A stretch of DNA of 64,000 nt. Origin: Callaeas wilsoni (Eukaryota; Chordata; Aves; Passeriformes; Callaeidae). The stretch spans positions 62,001 to 126,000 of the forward strand of contig VWPU01000914.1 in assembly GCA_013398955.1 (NCBI GenBank). Reading direction: 5' to 3'. This document shows positions 1 to 12,499 of this stretch, in pieces. The position numbers were made by a program, and so were the translations under genes. Every line of letters starts with the position of its first letter. Position 1 is the stretch's first letter. Below the pieces are notes generated by a model. That model was given only the letters and a program-made list of their open reading frames with translations, was not told the origin of the DNA and ran no database searches.

Positions 1-1971
1 TTTTTATCTGTCACATTCCGTTAGGGACTGATGCCTCCTTAAATGTTTTTTTAAAATCCCATTTCCTAGAAGTCTCCATGATATGTCCTTTGTACTTTGC
101 TACAATGAAAAGGAATGTGTTCAGTAGGGTCTCCTGCCCAGTGGAATAGGTGAGGAAATTCTCGAGTGTGAGTTTCAGGAAAAAAACCCCTGAAAATTAA
201 AGCATTTTCTTCATTAATGAAACTCTTTCTGTCCAGATATTCTTGCTTCTAATCTTTGTGTAGGAGCTTCTGCCAATATCACTCACTTGAACTCCAGTAT
301 GTTGGCAAGAGTATTCATTTTTAAATGATGAAAAATTGAGACTTGTTTTGGTGTGGTCTCTCCTTGAGACGTTAACAGCATAAAACTACATGTCTTTTAG
401 AAAGCTAAATAATCTAGAATTTAGAGAGTTAAGTTAAAATATTTCTCTTATGTTGTGTTGCAATATGCATATCCGGTCCTAGAAATGCTTTTTAAAAAAT
501 CTTCTGGATGAAGAATAAACAGTGCTAAATATGGTAATAACATTAAGCTACAAAATTCCTTACAATTGTGTCAGTGTGTCTTGGAAACTTCACACATACT
601 GGAGCAAAAGAATATTTATATCCACAAAAAGACATCCCTTTGCCAGATACTCCTGCTTTTGATTTGCTCTGTATCCATCTAAATCTGCATGTTGTCAGCA
701 GGGGTTTTCTAGAGTTATGAAATGCAAAATGGTTAAATGAGCACATTAATTATACACTCTTCTGTGTTTTAAACGAAATGTTGTAGAGATGCTCGTAGTG
801 CTTTTCATTCTTTTCCTAAGTGGTCTAGAACACCAGTGTATACACACTTCAGCTGTGTGATTTTGCAGAATCACAGGCTGGTTGATGTTGGAAGGGACCT
901 CTGGGGGAAATCTTGTCCAGTCCCCTGCTCAAGCAGGGCCACCTACAGCTGATTATTGAGAACCATCTCCAGGTGGCTTTTGAGTATCTTCATTTTTTGT
1001 TTTTGTCTTGGAAGTTTGTCTGTATATTTTAAGTCTAAGAAGTGTAATTTTGGTAAATTGGAGAGGGAAAGATCAGTGTCTCTCTGCCTGCTCCAAGGGC
1101 ACTGTTCTGTTGTTCTTAGTTATTCATTAGAATCTTCATTGAAAGTAAGTAACATTACTGTTAGGAAGAAAATGGCTATGGGAAGGACACTGTTAGTTTT
1201 GTGACTGAAAATGCTTGACTTTTCATACATGTTTTTAAATTAGTACTGGTTTTTTACACGCCAGCAGTAATGGAGAACTCACGTGCTTTTTTAAAAACTA
1301 GCTTATGTGCACTTGCAGTGCTGATCTTTTGATTCCATGAGAGTGATTTTTAATAAATAGAGACATAATCGAAACCAAAAAACCCCATAGGACCACTTAA
1401 GGAGTGAGTGTCTACCAGTGGAGCTCTGACAAACTCCTCTGTATCAAAGCTCTGAAGTAGAATATCTGGAGGTGGCATAAAATTAGTTTGTTGAGTCACA
1501 TCACTTTCTTACTTCGGTTCGCTTTGCAGTCCCTTACACACCAAATCCATAGTTCCCAGAAAGTCAGTCAATACTCTTCTTATGTTTTGGACATGTACTT
1601 GTTTTTCATCCTTAATTTTTTCATCTAGTTAAAAAGATGCTTGGTTTAAACTCTGTAGTGGCGCTTCAGTTCTTGAAATAAAATTATTTAGCTTGGTTTT
1701 TAATGTGCATGGTTCATGAAACTTGAAAAATAGGTTAAGTATGTGTTTATAATGTATTACCTGTGTGCTGAAAGTTGCATTATCCAAGTATTTAAATCCC
1801 TGAGGCAGTGAATTTAGTGAGTTTTCAGCCACACAGGAGCTGTGCAATACGTTCTCGGCAGTTTATTAGACTGGCCTATTGACTGCTTTGGAAAGCACTT
1901 CTGTGGCTGCTCTCATTTCCATTTTGTTAAATGTGTAAATAGGTGTCTGCTTTGCTCTTTGCCTTTCACAG
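1..1971 (+). other. PAWR: PAWR intron (3' part)
   Basis: Non-coding sequence upstream of the first recognised PAWR exon, inferred to be the 3' part of a PAWR intron. It ends in a good acceptor (pyrimidine-rich tract, then CACAG at 1967-1971). Apart from a CR1 fragment at 865-992 I see no exon or RNA gene. The small open frames are short and unlike any protein I know. Confidence 0.8.
865..992 (-). mobile_element. CR1 LINE 3'-end fragment
   Basis: On the + strand this reads as the reverse complement of a CR1 3' end: an AGAATCACAG tail remnant, then TTGGAAGGGACCTCTGG, then a 'CAGTCCCCTGCTCAAGCAGGGCC' type block and 'CCAGGTGGCTTTTGAGTATCT'. The element therefore lies on the minus strand, severely 5'-truncated and with a small internal loss. 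It sits inside a PAWR intron. CR1 is the dominant LINE of birds and supports an avian source. Confidence 0.85.
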
Positions 1972-2119
1972 TACAGCTAATGCACCAGAAGACGATGCTC
2001 CAAATAGATATTCCCGAACAGAGAGGACAACTTACAGCAGATACAGCCGGGATGCAAATTCTTCTGGCAGTTCTCTACCAAGTAACACTTTGGAAAAGAG
2101 GATTGAAGAACTTGAAAGA
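1972..2119 (+). CDS. PAWR: PAWR (Par-4) coding exon, third from last
   Basis: Exon of the pro-apoptotic regulator Par-4, which binds partners such as WT1 and atypical PKC through its C-terminal leucine zipper. The exon begins with the third base of a split Ser codon and encodes 49 full residues. It has an Arg/Ser/Tyr-rich linker (RYSRTER, RYSRDAN) followed by the start of the coiled coil, TLEKRIEELER. The RYSR-T-R / RDAN / TLEK-IE-LE pattern matches vertebrate PAWR. Acceptor CACAG ends at 1971; donor GTGAGT starts at 2120, phase 0. It joins in frame to 3465. The exons upstream (SAC and nuclear localisation region) are outside the window. Confidence 0.95.
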
Positions 2120-3464
2120 GTGAGTACCAACTAACCTTTCCATGGCATACATCTGAAATAAAGTACTTTTGAAACTCCATGGGGAAATTTACAGGTAAAA
2201 TACATAGAAATGATACAAAATGCTTGAAGTACAGATAGTTATGTCTACAAAAATGTATAGTCAGACTGAATGAGAAGAATGTGAACTTTCAAATCAGAGA
2301 TGTTTAGTTTTCATCTGGTATATAAGTGAGAAATAGTTAAGGTAAAGATAATACACTTAGAGAGCCAGCAGTGCTCTGTGTGCTTCTCTTATGTACGTCA
2401 TGACACACCAACACAGAGCAAATATCTTGGGGGAAGAAGGAGCTCACTGGCTATTCAAAAGGTTACAAGCCGGTTTCTGATCTACTTGTTGGTTTGGATT
2501 TTTTTAGTATACCGAAATATTGCAAAATTTAATTGCTATCCAGTTGTTTCTTAAAGCTGTAAATTTTTAAAATACATATTTAAAACGATTTTCATTGTTT
2601 CACATTGATTCCATAAAAACAATTTCAGGAAAATATAATAATGTTAAAGCTGAGCTTTTCACCTAAGCCAATATTTTGCTAAGTAATGTCATCTGTGTAA
2701 TCTATTACTGGCTTCTCTGTCTTCCTCTGAAGTGGATTTTTTGTGGGTAACTTGCCAAATATTCTTGAATTGTATGGGTGAAAGTTATTAAGTAAACACA
2801 ATTTGAATAGGTCTTTTTTTGGAAAGGGGGAAAATAACATGTATTTTGTAGAAATTACTATTTTTAATTTAAGACTTGAGGCACCTTCATTTGAGTAAAG
2901 TACACCATAATCCTCCCTTCTAAATCAGCTTCTTTCTGAAATACTTTAATTGCCAGTAACAAAAAAATAGAAGAAGATTTAAGCACCTTCTTTCAGTATC
3001 TTGAATCTTGACTTACTGAATTCCTAACGAACATTTTCATTCTTTCTCACATTCAGGCCCACAGATTTAAAAGTGAGTCTTCATTTCTTGTTAATGGTAT
3101 TATAAAAAAACCAACAACAGAAAATCCAACCAACAACAATTTGGAAGCTGATACTTTACATTTACTTCTTCTGTTTTGGGCCCTTGTCCGATTTGGTGTT
3201 CATTCTTAAGTTAAATATAAATTAAAACATTATCACTTGAATCAGATATCAAACAGATTTGCTGTTGGTAAAATATTATCTTAGATATGATTCTTTAGCT
3301 CCTTGACATGTAAAAGGACTTGAAGATGTGGGTTTGACTTTCTGTAGAAAAGGAATTGTAGGTAAGTGTGTATGTTCTTTCTTTGTTTTAGGTGGTGTTA
3401 ACTTAAAACTGTCTCTTAAAACAAGAATTTACATTTCCAATTTCATTCTGTATTCTGGTTATAG
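2120..3464 (+). other. PAWR: PAWR intron
   Basis: 1345-base intron between two recognised PAWR exons, with donor GTGAGT and acceptor TTATAG. AT-rich, with no recognisable repeat or embedded gene. Confidence 0.9.
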
Positions 3465-3569
3465 GAACTTGCAAAAGAAAGACAGGAAAATGCAAGATTA
3501 ATGAAGATGGCACAGGACAAAGAGGAACTAATTGGAAAGCTGAAAGAAGAAATTGATTTATTAAACAGG
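3465..3569 (+). CDS. PAWR: PAWR (Par-4) coding exon, penultimate: leucine zipper
   Basis: 105 bases, exactly 35 codons, phase 0 at both ends. It encodes the core of the C-terminal coiled coil (ELAKERQEN, LIGKLKEEIDLLNR). Heptad-spaced leucines and alternating Lys/Glu are typical of the Par-4 zipper used for homodimerisation and partner binding. The LIGKLKEEIDLLNR stretch is nearly invariant among vertebrate PAWR proteins as I know them. Acceptor ATAG ends at 3464; donor GTAAGC starts at 3570. It follows ...EELER and precedes DLDDIEDENEQL. Confidence 0.96.
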
Positions 3570-6500
3570 GTAAGCAAATACTTCCTTACATGGCTCTATA
3601 AAGAGGGAATAAAAGCCTCCGCATTCTCTGTTGTGTTCTTCAGGCACCACATCCATTGGGCAAGGTCAGAAAAGAATTGAGGGCTTTTTTGTATTTGTGT
3701 AGCTTTTCAAGAGGTATGTCAGTAAGTTATATCTTCTTTCTAAGGTAACTTGCATTTGTCATTATTAACTTCCCTAAGTCTGGTGTCATTGGAGTACCTC
3801 AGTTCCTTGTTGTTCCAGGTTTTCATAGAGCAAGGTTATAAAAGCAAAAGCTCTTTATATGCTGACAGATATTCTCATACTCTTTATTGTTGATCCCAGG
3901 CAAAGGCAGAACAAGACAGAGGGCAGGAGACATGAGGTAACATCACCAGGCAAGGTGTCAAGGCAGGAGAAGAGGGGTAGAAGAATGAGACATGCTTGGA
4001 AATGGGACAGAAGGAGGAGTTTTAAAGTTGACAGAAAAAAGTTACACCTGTTTTAAGAGCAAAAAGGAATTCTTTCATAGAGATTGACCTCATCCTGCAC
4101 TTCCTGGCTGAGATGTGGAGTCCAGATGTACTAGAGATACATGCATCTCTTCTAGTCCAGTGCAGATATGGCTCTGGTCAATCCATCAGTGAAGGGAGGC
4201 AATAACTGCATAAAGAGTGTCAGACTTACATTTTGCAGCTCTTCATCTGTAGCAAAGGAGGATAGCATTCAGAAGTTTGCAAACTAACCTAGAAAATTAA
4301 AGGAGATGAGATTATTCTGACATACGTGTTTCATTTTTTTATATGAAGAAAGTTGGAAGTTAATCTTTAGATAAGTGAGATATTGTCTGTTTTGGAGAGA
4401 TTTATATTTCAACTGAGGCATTGGTCTTCATGCAGTTCTTTCATTCTGCGAAGAATCTGTCACATCTAAGCTGATGGCCTTATTACAGTTGAGGCAGGTG
4501 TTCATTTCTTCTGCATAATGGATGGCAAAGCTATTTAATACTGTTGGTCACATCTGACTTCCTGACTCAAAGGTCGGAAAGAACAAAGCAAAACAACCTA
4601 AATCACTGAAATCTTGTTTAGGACCATGACTTTTTGAGAGGTTTGCTGTTCCAGAAGCAATGTTATTTTTTTGGCTGTATTTGAAGTGTGATGTCCTAAA
4701 TGAAATCCATCCAGTGTTGTAACTAGAAACTGTCTTTGAACATCTGTAGTAAAGACAGGCACTGTCTGTGCATTGCCTGTGTTAAAGTACAAGGGCAATT
4801 TCTGCTTGTTGTATGGAAAAAAAACATTAAACAGAATAAAGTAATTTCAAAACCAACTTAATTATATAGTGACTAAAACTGTATCTTTCCCCGAGATCTA
4901 CAAAGCCATCTTATTGGTGCTCACTAGGCAGATACTTTTAGACACAGAAGAGAATGGGGTTTTTTGTCCATCAGGTCAGCATTTTTCATACCTTTAACAT
5001 TGTCTGTTTGCTCAAGAGTGCAAGTTATTTATGTCTATGTCTCTTGGGCTTTTCTTAATGATGAAATAGCTGCCTTTTGATTTTATCACCAGCATAATTA
5101 TTTGTCTTCTTGAACCCATATCTCAAATGATGCTTCCATTAAAACAAATACAATTTTATTCCTGTTTATTAACTCTTGGATTTATGATTGCTTCTATATT
5201 GGCTATCCATGTGGATTTAGAAAGAGAAAAGGTTTAAAAAACTAAGAAAAGCTGCAGAAATACCACATCTTTCTCATGATGAAGGTTATGGAAGTTAATA
5301 TGGCAGTTATATTTATTATTTTAACTGAGAACATGAGAGCCAGCACTTGGACATCCAGCTGTTCTTCATGGAGTGTCCCTCTGTAGGCCTAGCACCTGGA
5401 TTGGATGGTTTTCATGGAAGAACAGTTGTGATCATCAGCCTTCTGTTCAGATAAAAGGATGTCCTGAGGACAGAACTTTATTTAGTGAGTCTATGCAGAG
5501 GTCTTAAAAATTTTGCTGGTAGGCAGCCTAAACAGGGGTCTCTAAATTTGACCATCTACACGTTCTTGGTTTTCCTCCACCTTTTCGGTTCATCAAAACA
5601 CACAGTTATTGGATGTTAAGATGCACAGATGTGGAAGGAATGTCACATCAGATACCCTAGATAACTTCTTAAAAAGCCATTTTATTGCATATCTTTCTGA
5701 CTGCTCAGTCCGTATTTAGCATAATGCTCTTTCTAGAAGTTTTAGTCAGTGCATAACCACAGATGCATCCCTGATTGGCAAAGACCTTGTGTTGCATTTG
5801 AAAACGTTTTTCCAAGAATCATGAAAACTTCTTGGTAGAATTTTTCTCATTTTAAGTGAGTATATTTCTTTAATGTGACACTATCATTTTACTGAGATCA
5901 GTCAGTACATCACAGAGATACTTAAAGAATATGAGCTGCATTTATATTCAAGAACAGAAAAGCCTTTCTCCTATAAATGGCATTCTGTCATTCCAGTACA
6001 TCAGAAGTTAAAAGTATGTCTGCCATGTTCTTTGTAAGAAAGGTGCAATTGCTTCATAAAAAACTTAAATGTCTGAAAGGAAAGGCATCTCAAAATATTT
6101 AAATACTTTGTAGACAAAGTTCAACTGTCAATTAGTTTACACTTAGTCATCTCTGACCTCACTAAGATGTCATTGTAGTTAAAAGTGTGTTTGGAGAGAG
6201 TCTGTCAGTGAGGATTTACAGTCCAATTAGTGTCAATTGTGTAGTTATCAGTTCCTTTGGTATGTGAAGTTCAAGCTTTCCTGCAAAAAAAAAAGCTTTT
6301 TTTTGCTAATAAGCATAAATTAGTGTTGTAATTTTGAATAAGAAACTTTAAATTTCACAGGGGCAGAATCCCCTCCATCTCTCAGCCCATTGTTTCTGTA
6401 GATATCTAAACTGCAGCAGTTATTTTTCCTGGCTTATATTCAAGAAACTTATACATGTAGTAATTTTTGGAATGTTATTTTTGCAGCATAAACATTTCAC

Positions 6501-8037
6501 AAACTTTTAATATTTTGAGTCAATTATACTAGAATTTTAAACAGGAGGTTTTTAGGTAAGCTTTAATCGAGGCATCCAATGGCTAGATCAACAAGTTAGA
6601 ACATTATTATACAAGTTTTATGTATACCAAACTGAAAAGAAATCATTTTACTGAAAATGTGTTGTCCTTTCCATCTGATTATTGATCTGAATTCCACAGA
6701 AGAGACTATAAAGTGTATTTGTAAATTGTATTTATAGTAAATTGTATTTATAGTATCTCTCCACCAAAACTTTCTCTGTTTAGATGTTTAAGTCACTTGT
6801 ATCCGTTATGTTGGAGTGGTCAAATGCTTTTCCTGGAAGTGATTCATACTGTGATGCAGCTTTACTTCTGTCAGGCAAAGAGGAATTTCTGCTAGTGATT
6901 TCTTGATTCCACTCTAGAAAACAATAAAGGAATTGCAAAGGTATTGCGGTATGGATTTTAGTTTGGCAAACTGAAGAGGCTTTTAAAGATCATTATACCA
7001 ATGGAACACATGATCTCTCTTGTGCACTTCTGGAATGACCTCATTGAAAAAGAAATAAGAAACTGAGCTTTGTATGTCAAACACTGCTTAACAACTTAAA
7101 GGGCCAAGAGAGAGAAAATCTTCTCTTTACTACTTAAGGCAAGAAGATGGTTTTGCAGACGTGAATCAAAAGACATAGGATCTCCAGTGAGAATTCTGAT
7201 TCTTTTTCCTTTGCCCACCTTTCATTTTTCTCCTTAAAATCCTGTCCTTGACATCACTCTTCTGTTTCTTCATTCTTTTGTAGTTCACGTTCTGTTTCTT
7301 GCATGTGATTTTTGTACAGTAAAATTATTTTTTATGAAGTAATATTTGTATTAAGCAGCCATTATAACTGGTTTTCACTTTAAAGGCTTGAAAAAACTTG
7401 GTAGGAGTGAAGAAGTGAAATGGGAACTGCACAAAAATGGTAATTAGTGGAAAAGACAAACATTTGGGGTGAAAGCAATCTATTTTGAGCACCCATTACT
7501 ACTGTGTGCATGCTGTATGTTCTTTCAGTTTCACTTTAGATAGAAGGTACAAAGTCCTTTTTTAATTTTTTTCCACAGAAAACAAGTGGACAGGCATATC
7601 TTTTTCTGAAAATTTTGATACTTAATACATAAAACAGGTCTTCTTGCAGTAATAACCAGTGATCTGTATACATGAGAGCCATAGTTGCAGACGAGCAATC
7701 GGGGAAGCAGGAACAGGAGCTGATTAATACACTCTCTGTATATGCCAGAAAAATAATCACCCCCATTTGATTTCTTTATGCATTAATTCCTGCTGTAGCT
7801 TTGATTTGAACACGTTTCTATTTAAGGTGCTTGGGAATATAATATTAATGTGTCGTAACTACAGTAACACTTGGAAACAGGCTGGTTTAACAGTTCTGAG
7901 GGTACCTACTGTGACACTAATTCTTCCCTACCCCAACTTCCTCATTTCAGAGCTAAGATGCTAAATTCCTGCTGCTACTAATTGAGAGTTTGTATTTCCA
8001 TCCTGAGAAGTGTTTATTTTTCTTTTTTCTTGTACAG
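3570..8037 (+). other. PAWR: PAWR last intron
   Basis: 4468-base intron from donor GTAAGC (3570) to acceptor TTGTACAG (8037). AT-rich and without recognised mobile elements. It holds a perfect 16-bp tandem duplication at 6721-6752. Several ORFs of 60-80 codons occur on both strands but lack coding character or splice context. Confidence 0.9.
6721..6752. repeat. 16-bp perfect tandem duplication
   Basis: GTAAATTGTATTTATA occurs twice head to tail (6721-6736 and 6737-6752) in the last PAWR intron. It is a simple local slippage duplication. Confidence 0.9.
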
Positions 8038-8124
8038 GATCTAGATGATATAGAAGATGAAAATGAACAGTTGAAGCAAGAAAATAAAACCCTCTTAAAA
8101 GTTGTTGGACAGCTCACAAGGTAG
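8038..8124 (+). CDS. PAWR: PAWR (Par-4) last coding exon and stop
   Basis: 28 codons plus TAG (8122-8124). It begins DLDDIEDENEQLKQEN and ends ...KVVGQLTR, the hallmark C-terminus of vertebrate Par-4, which completes the leucine zipper. Acceptor TGTACAG ends at 8037; the phase is 0 with the preceding exon. Oddity: the last codon and stop read AGG TAG, so the stop overlaps a potential donor (AG/GTAG, cut after 8120). This would leave two bases in phase with the exon-like segment at 8707. The three exons together give the last 112 residues of a protein usually about 330-340 long. Confidence 0.96.
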   Translation, partial: DLDDIEDENEQLKQENKTLLKVVGQLTR

Positions 8125-8315
8125 AAGATTCAGGCATCAATGAGGAAAAATTTTAAAAACTACTGATTGAACATTAAGGTCAATATAGTAATATTTCCTG
8201 TGTTGCAGTATGTTATAATAACTGTCTTTGTATTTATTGTTAGGAAACCAGATAAATGTTTATTTTCATAGTACTTTCTCCTTCGTTCAATAAAATTTGA
8301 GGTATATATTTAGCT
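8125..8315 (+). other. PAWR: PAWR 3'UTR (short form)
   Basis: AT-rich sequence after the PAWR stop, taken as 3'UTR up to about 20 bases past the first AATAAA (8289-8294). The end is approximate. Longer forms are possible because further AATAAA hexamers occur at 8776-8781, 9909-9914 and 9939-9944. Confidence 0.7.
8289..8294 (+). terminator. PAWR: PAWR poly(A) signal AATAAA
   Basis: Canonical AATAAA, 165 bases after the stop. A T-rich tract (TTTAGCTTTCTTTTCATGT) follows within about 35 bases as a plausible downstream element. Confidence 0.7.
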
Positions 8316-8706
8316 TTCTTTTCATGTAAGCATAATTAAAATTTTTGACGTTTCAAAATATTAAGTTCAAAAATATTTGGATTTTGTATCTTCAGATTAC
8401 AGCTGCATAAATTACAGTAATGTAAAATTCATAGCACCAAGATCACTTTCAGTCCATGTGGGTGTATATTTTTGAAATGAATGGAAGCAATACATATAAG
8501 CTTTGTTTACACAGATTCAAAATGCGTATTTTGGGAAATGCTTCTTTTTTTGTTTAAACAGCTGTAAAGTGGATGCCTTATTACTGATGTATAACATTTT
8601 GCAGACTGATGACTTGCTCTAGAACTCTTGTATGTTGAGGTTTTTTACTGTGTCTGAAAGATTGACAATAGTAGAGAGTACCAATATTTTTTTCTGTGTT
8701 TAACAG

Positions 8707-8803
8707 TATTCTGTCAGAAGGGGAAGGTTTTACTAAAAAACAGCAAAACATACAAATGCAAAACACCACAAAGCCAAATAAATCACCTCTGGTATCAGCA
8801 TTA
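8707..8803 (+). other. Exon-like segment, possible alternative PAWR exon
   Basis: 97 bases preceded by a strong acceptor (TTTTTTTCTGTGTTTAACAG, 8687-8706) and followed by a consensus donor (GTAAGT from 8804). After one leading base it has 32 open codons: starts ILSEGEGFTKKQQ, ends SPLVSAL, polar and Lys/Gln-rich. The single leading base completes a Ser codon if the PAWR terminal exon is cut at AG/GTAG after 8120, giving an intron of 586 bases. Seen: signals and phase. Inferred: use as an exon. No homologue is recognised; it could be chance. Confidence 0.35.
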
Positions 8804-9455
8804 GTAAGTTCTTAGAATCACATTGAAGTTGTGCACTGCAGTTTATTTTATGGCTTTTGCTTTAGCAATGAAATGCAAGTTTGCAATCAGACAGCTAGTT
8901 TGCTGTGTTGAGAATTGAAACAAAGCCTGGAGCTTTCATTTTAGCAAAGACACTTCTTGTTGTCATCTTAAAATTTGTAGTGATCATAACCCATATGAGT
9001 TTTTGGATTTTTTTTAGCTGAGTGAAAATTTTTTTGTACATAATGAAGTAGAGTGGCATACTAGTGATTTGTACCTTTTTGAAACATCAAATGGTATACA
9101 AACTGTTTTTATCCTTGATTTTAAACTAACAAGTTGTTTAAAAAGTGCCTGGTTAGATGTTACAATCCAGTTATGACTGTGTATGGATTCTTCTATAACA
9201 TGATAGCTGACAAAATTTTCCTTAGACCACGGACCTCAGTTAACATTTAGATTGAAAATTATTTGTACTTTATTTCATTTTAATACAGCACATTTTTCAT
9301 TCTTGATCATATTAAATGTACATGTCCTTTGAGGAAAGACACTAGAAATTAAAACATTTCAAAGAGTCCCGTTTTTTTCTTGACAGTTTTGAAGTTTGGT
9401 GTCAGAAAGTTGCATACATATAGTTCTTGTTACCTTAAAACTTAAAAGCAACTTA

Positions 9456-9485
9456 AATATAACAATATAACAGTATTGTTATATT
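9456..9485. repeat. Perfect inverted repeat, 12-bp arms
   Basis: Arms AATATAACAATA (9456-9467) and TATTGTTATATT (9474-9485) are exact reverse complements around a 6-base loop (TAACAG). It sits next to a TA-rich stretch (ATTAATATATATG). It is a cruciform or hairpin candidate with no known function. Confidence 0.85.
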
Positions 9486-9730
9486 AATATATATGTGAAA
9501 TATATATAATGATTATCTTTTCAGATTTGCCAATTGTTTTCATAATGTGTATTTAATGACAGTGTTTCTTAAATTTAAAATCCAGCTATTATTGTTACAC
9601 TCTGGATTGTTTTGGATGTAGGATAGGTTATTTTGCATGTGTGCATTCTGATGAGGAAGAACTTTTCAAAGCTTTAAAGTGCTTTTCAAGACACTTATAG
9701 GCCAGGATGCCTCATTGTTTTCCTTCACAG

Positions 9731-9802
9731 TGGATGAGATTCCATGGAACACCGTTTAAAATCTTTACTCGGGGGGTTAAATGGTATAGGGAGTTTGTAT
9801 AA
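9731..9802 (+). other. Exon-like terminal segment with stop
   Basis: A pyrimidine-rich acceptor (TTGTTTTCCTTCACAG, ending 9730) is followed by 23 open codons in phase 0 (starts WMRFHGTPF, ends KWYREFV) and TAA at 9800-9802. AATAAA hexamers follow at 9909-9914 and 9939-9944. The phase matches the donor at 8803, so it could be a terminal exon of an alternative transcript. No homologue is recognised. Confidence 0.25.
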
Positions 9803-12499
9803 GCCCTTTGAACTACAATATACACCAATGGTATTGCTTGTAATGTTATTGAAACAGTAAGAGGTCCCTTAATTTATAAGTTCCATGAAATTAAACAATT
9901 AAAGTAATAATAAAGTCAGTTGAGATGTATGCCTTTTGAATAAATATGAAACTTTCTCTGGAAGAACATCTGATTTCCTTCTCTGTGTACGGGGTAGGAA
10001 ATACACATACCCAGGTGCTGCATGGGGTGTCAAACATATTGAAGCATTATTAAGGACATGCTGCAGTACACACAGATATCAATATGAAGTTGCAAATGAG
10101 ATGTTTCATAAAATGTGTTTCATGTACATTTTAAACCAAAGAAAAATAGCAACAAAGAACATAAACAAGAACTACTTATTTTCATATTACCTCTTCTTCG
10201 CAGCAGTAATGCCAGAATTAGAATTTTTTTTTTTTTTTAACTTGTACATAAAACTGACAGAAGTATTTGGCAGATTTTCTGGATTTCTAATGTAACTGTT
10301 CTTGTTCAGGGCTAGTTGTGATTTTCATACTCTGGAAAACTTGTGGTAGTTGAGTTTTCCTCTGAAAACAGTCTCATAATCATAATGCAGAGTAATTTTT
10401 TTAAAATATCCATTTTATGTGTTTAAAAAATTTAAACATCGTTAACCTATGAGTAACTGAATATCCATTTTAGTTTTGAACATTGACTAGTTGTGATGAT
10501 ACTTGTTATCAGATTAAAAAATTGATTTTGAGATTCTTCTGCTGCAGGTAAAAGATAACGTGTTTAATAATAAAGATTTGCCTTTGTTCAAATAAAACAA
10601 AATTCTTTTTAATCCAGGCTGAGTACTTACTGTCTTTAAAGCAGAATTAATACTGTCTGTCTAAAATTCTAACTGGGTTTTTCCTCTGTAGTGTGAAGTT
10701 CCCAATCTGAACTGCTAAAATTAGTTTGGCATTCACATTGGAGTTTTCAAGTGTGTGTGCATATGCAGACGCACAAGAGAGAAATCTGCATATTTACACT
10801 ATACTTACTTTTTGCTTCAGGTATGTAGTGAGTATCCTTCCATCAATTAGATAGAAATGATCTTTTCTCCTACTTCAGAGCAGAAGTATAACCCTTCCCA
10901 GGAAAAGGAAGAATGTTACAGTGCTGTTTCTACAGAAAGTGAATTGATTTAACTTAACTTCTGAAAGCTCTAAATAAATACATGTTCTCTTCTCCCGTAC
11001 AAGCAGAATTGTTAAAGGCAATGCCCTTTTCACTCATAGCTGCAGACTACACATAAAGAGAACAAGTGTTAATAATCAGTGAATAATCAGTAAATACCAG
11101 GGAGATAATAACTGTTCTACAGTTTATCATAAAGTTTGTGATGTTGTTGTTTTAAAAGAATGTAAACATAAATACCACAAGTAAGTATGCATTCAACACC
11201 ATGTTTACTTTATGGATCAGACATTATCCATTAAGAGCATTTGCACTTAGTAAATTTAAAACGTTAGGTGAATTTGGTTAAGGATGACTTCCTTTATGAA
11301 ATCATGGTGGCTTTTGGATTTGTTTTAAAATACAAAATTATGCCTTCCCTCAATTTTTGCCTTTGGCATTTTAGGTTCCTCAGTCTTGGTGGGAAATTTT
11401 AGCTCCCAGTACACAAGTGCCTGTTCTGTGGTCCTTTAATCACTGGATTTGCCATACAGTAGCTACCTGATCTTAGCACTGGGTACGTTTTCCCGTGGAT
11501 ATTCTAATTTTTCTCTCATAACTTAACTCTTCATATCTTCTAGTCTTTTCTTCTTTCCCTTGGTCTTCTAGAAATGTAAGTGGTATCTGTGAAGTGTAAC
11601 AGCATCCATAAACCTATTTGCTGGATTTTCTCCTTTCTTAAACAGACCTCACATGTTTATATGAAAAATTTTTCTCACACACTGAGAAATGTATTGCTGC
11701 TGAAAGTTGGTTTGGGATGCTAAGAGCTCACCAAGATTTTGTGAGGAATTGAATATTGATAAGGATATTGAGACAATCTAATCCTCTAGTTGTACTGTAA
11801 AAACTGTTAAAAGTGAAACCTTGTGGGAATGCCACATATAGGAGTAATGGTGGTGTGTGGAAAGCATTTGGACAAGAGCCAACAACAGGATACACATCCA
11901 TCTAATGTGTCCCAAAATAGCCCAATTCTCTGTGGAGGTCTGGTGGATTTCCAGCTAAATCTACAGGTTTGCAGCTGAGCCCTTCCTGTGGAGCAGCTGA
12001 CAGCCCTTCAGGTATGGAAATGGATGCATATGTTTCACGTGGCATTCCTTGAGCAGGAAGGCCTAATTCAGACCCCATAGCCGTAGTCTCTCTTGCTGGT
12101 ATCTCGGCAGGGATTCCTGTTTAAACAAAATTGGCCTTCAGTTTCTGGATTCACTGAAGAGGTGAATGTTTGATGTAATATTAAGCAATTGGCATGTTCT
12201 AAGAATTGATTAGGAAATGGGTGACATCTTTTATACCACATAAAAAGAGAATGTTTCATTTTCTTACGCAATGTCAAGTCTACTAGGCATTTTCTTGAAG
12301 TGAAAGTTGCTGCCTCCGGAAAAGACTCTTTTAACACCTTCAGGTTGGGCTCATTTTATAGCCTGATGAAGGTGCTTACCTCAATAAACCCAAACCCACC
12401 AGGCCTTCTTTGAACAGCACTAGAAGTTAAAATGTCTTTGGGAGAATCCTAGGAGCAGATTTGAGGGTAATGTCCTTAAGACTGTAAGTCCTTGTTTTC

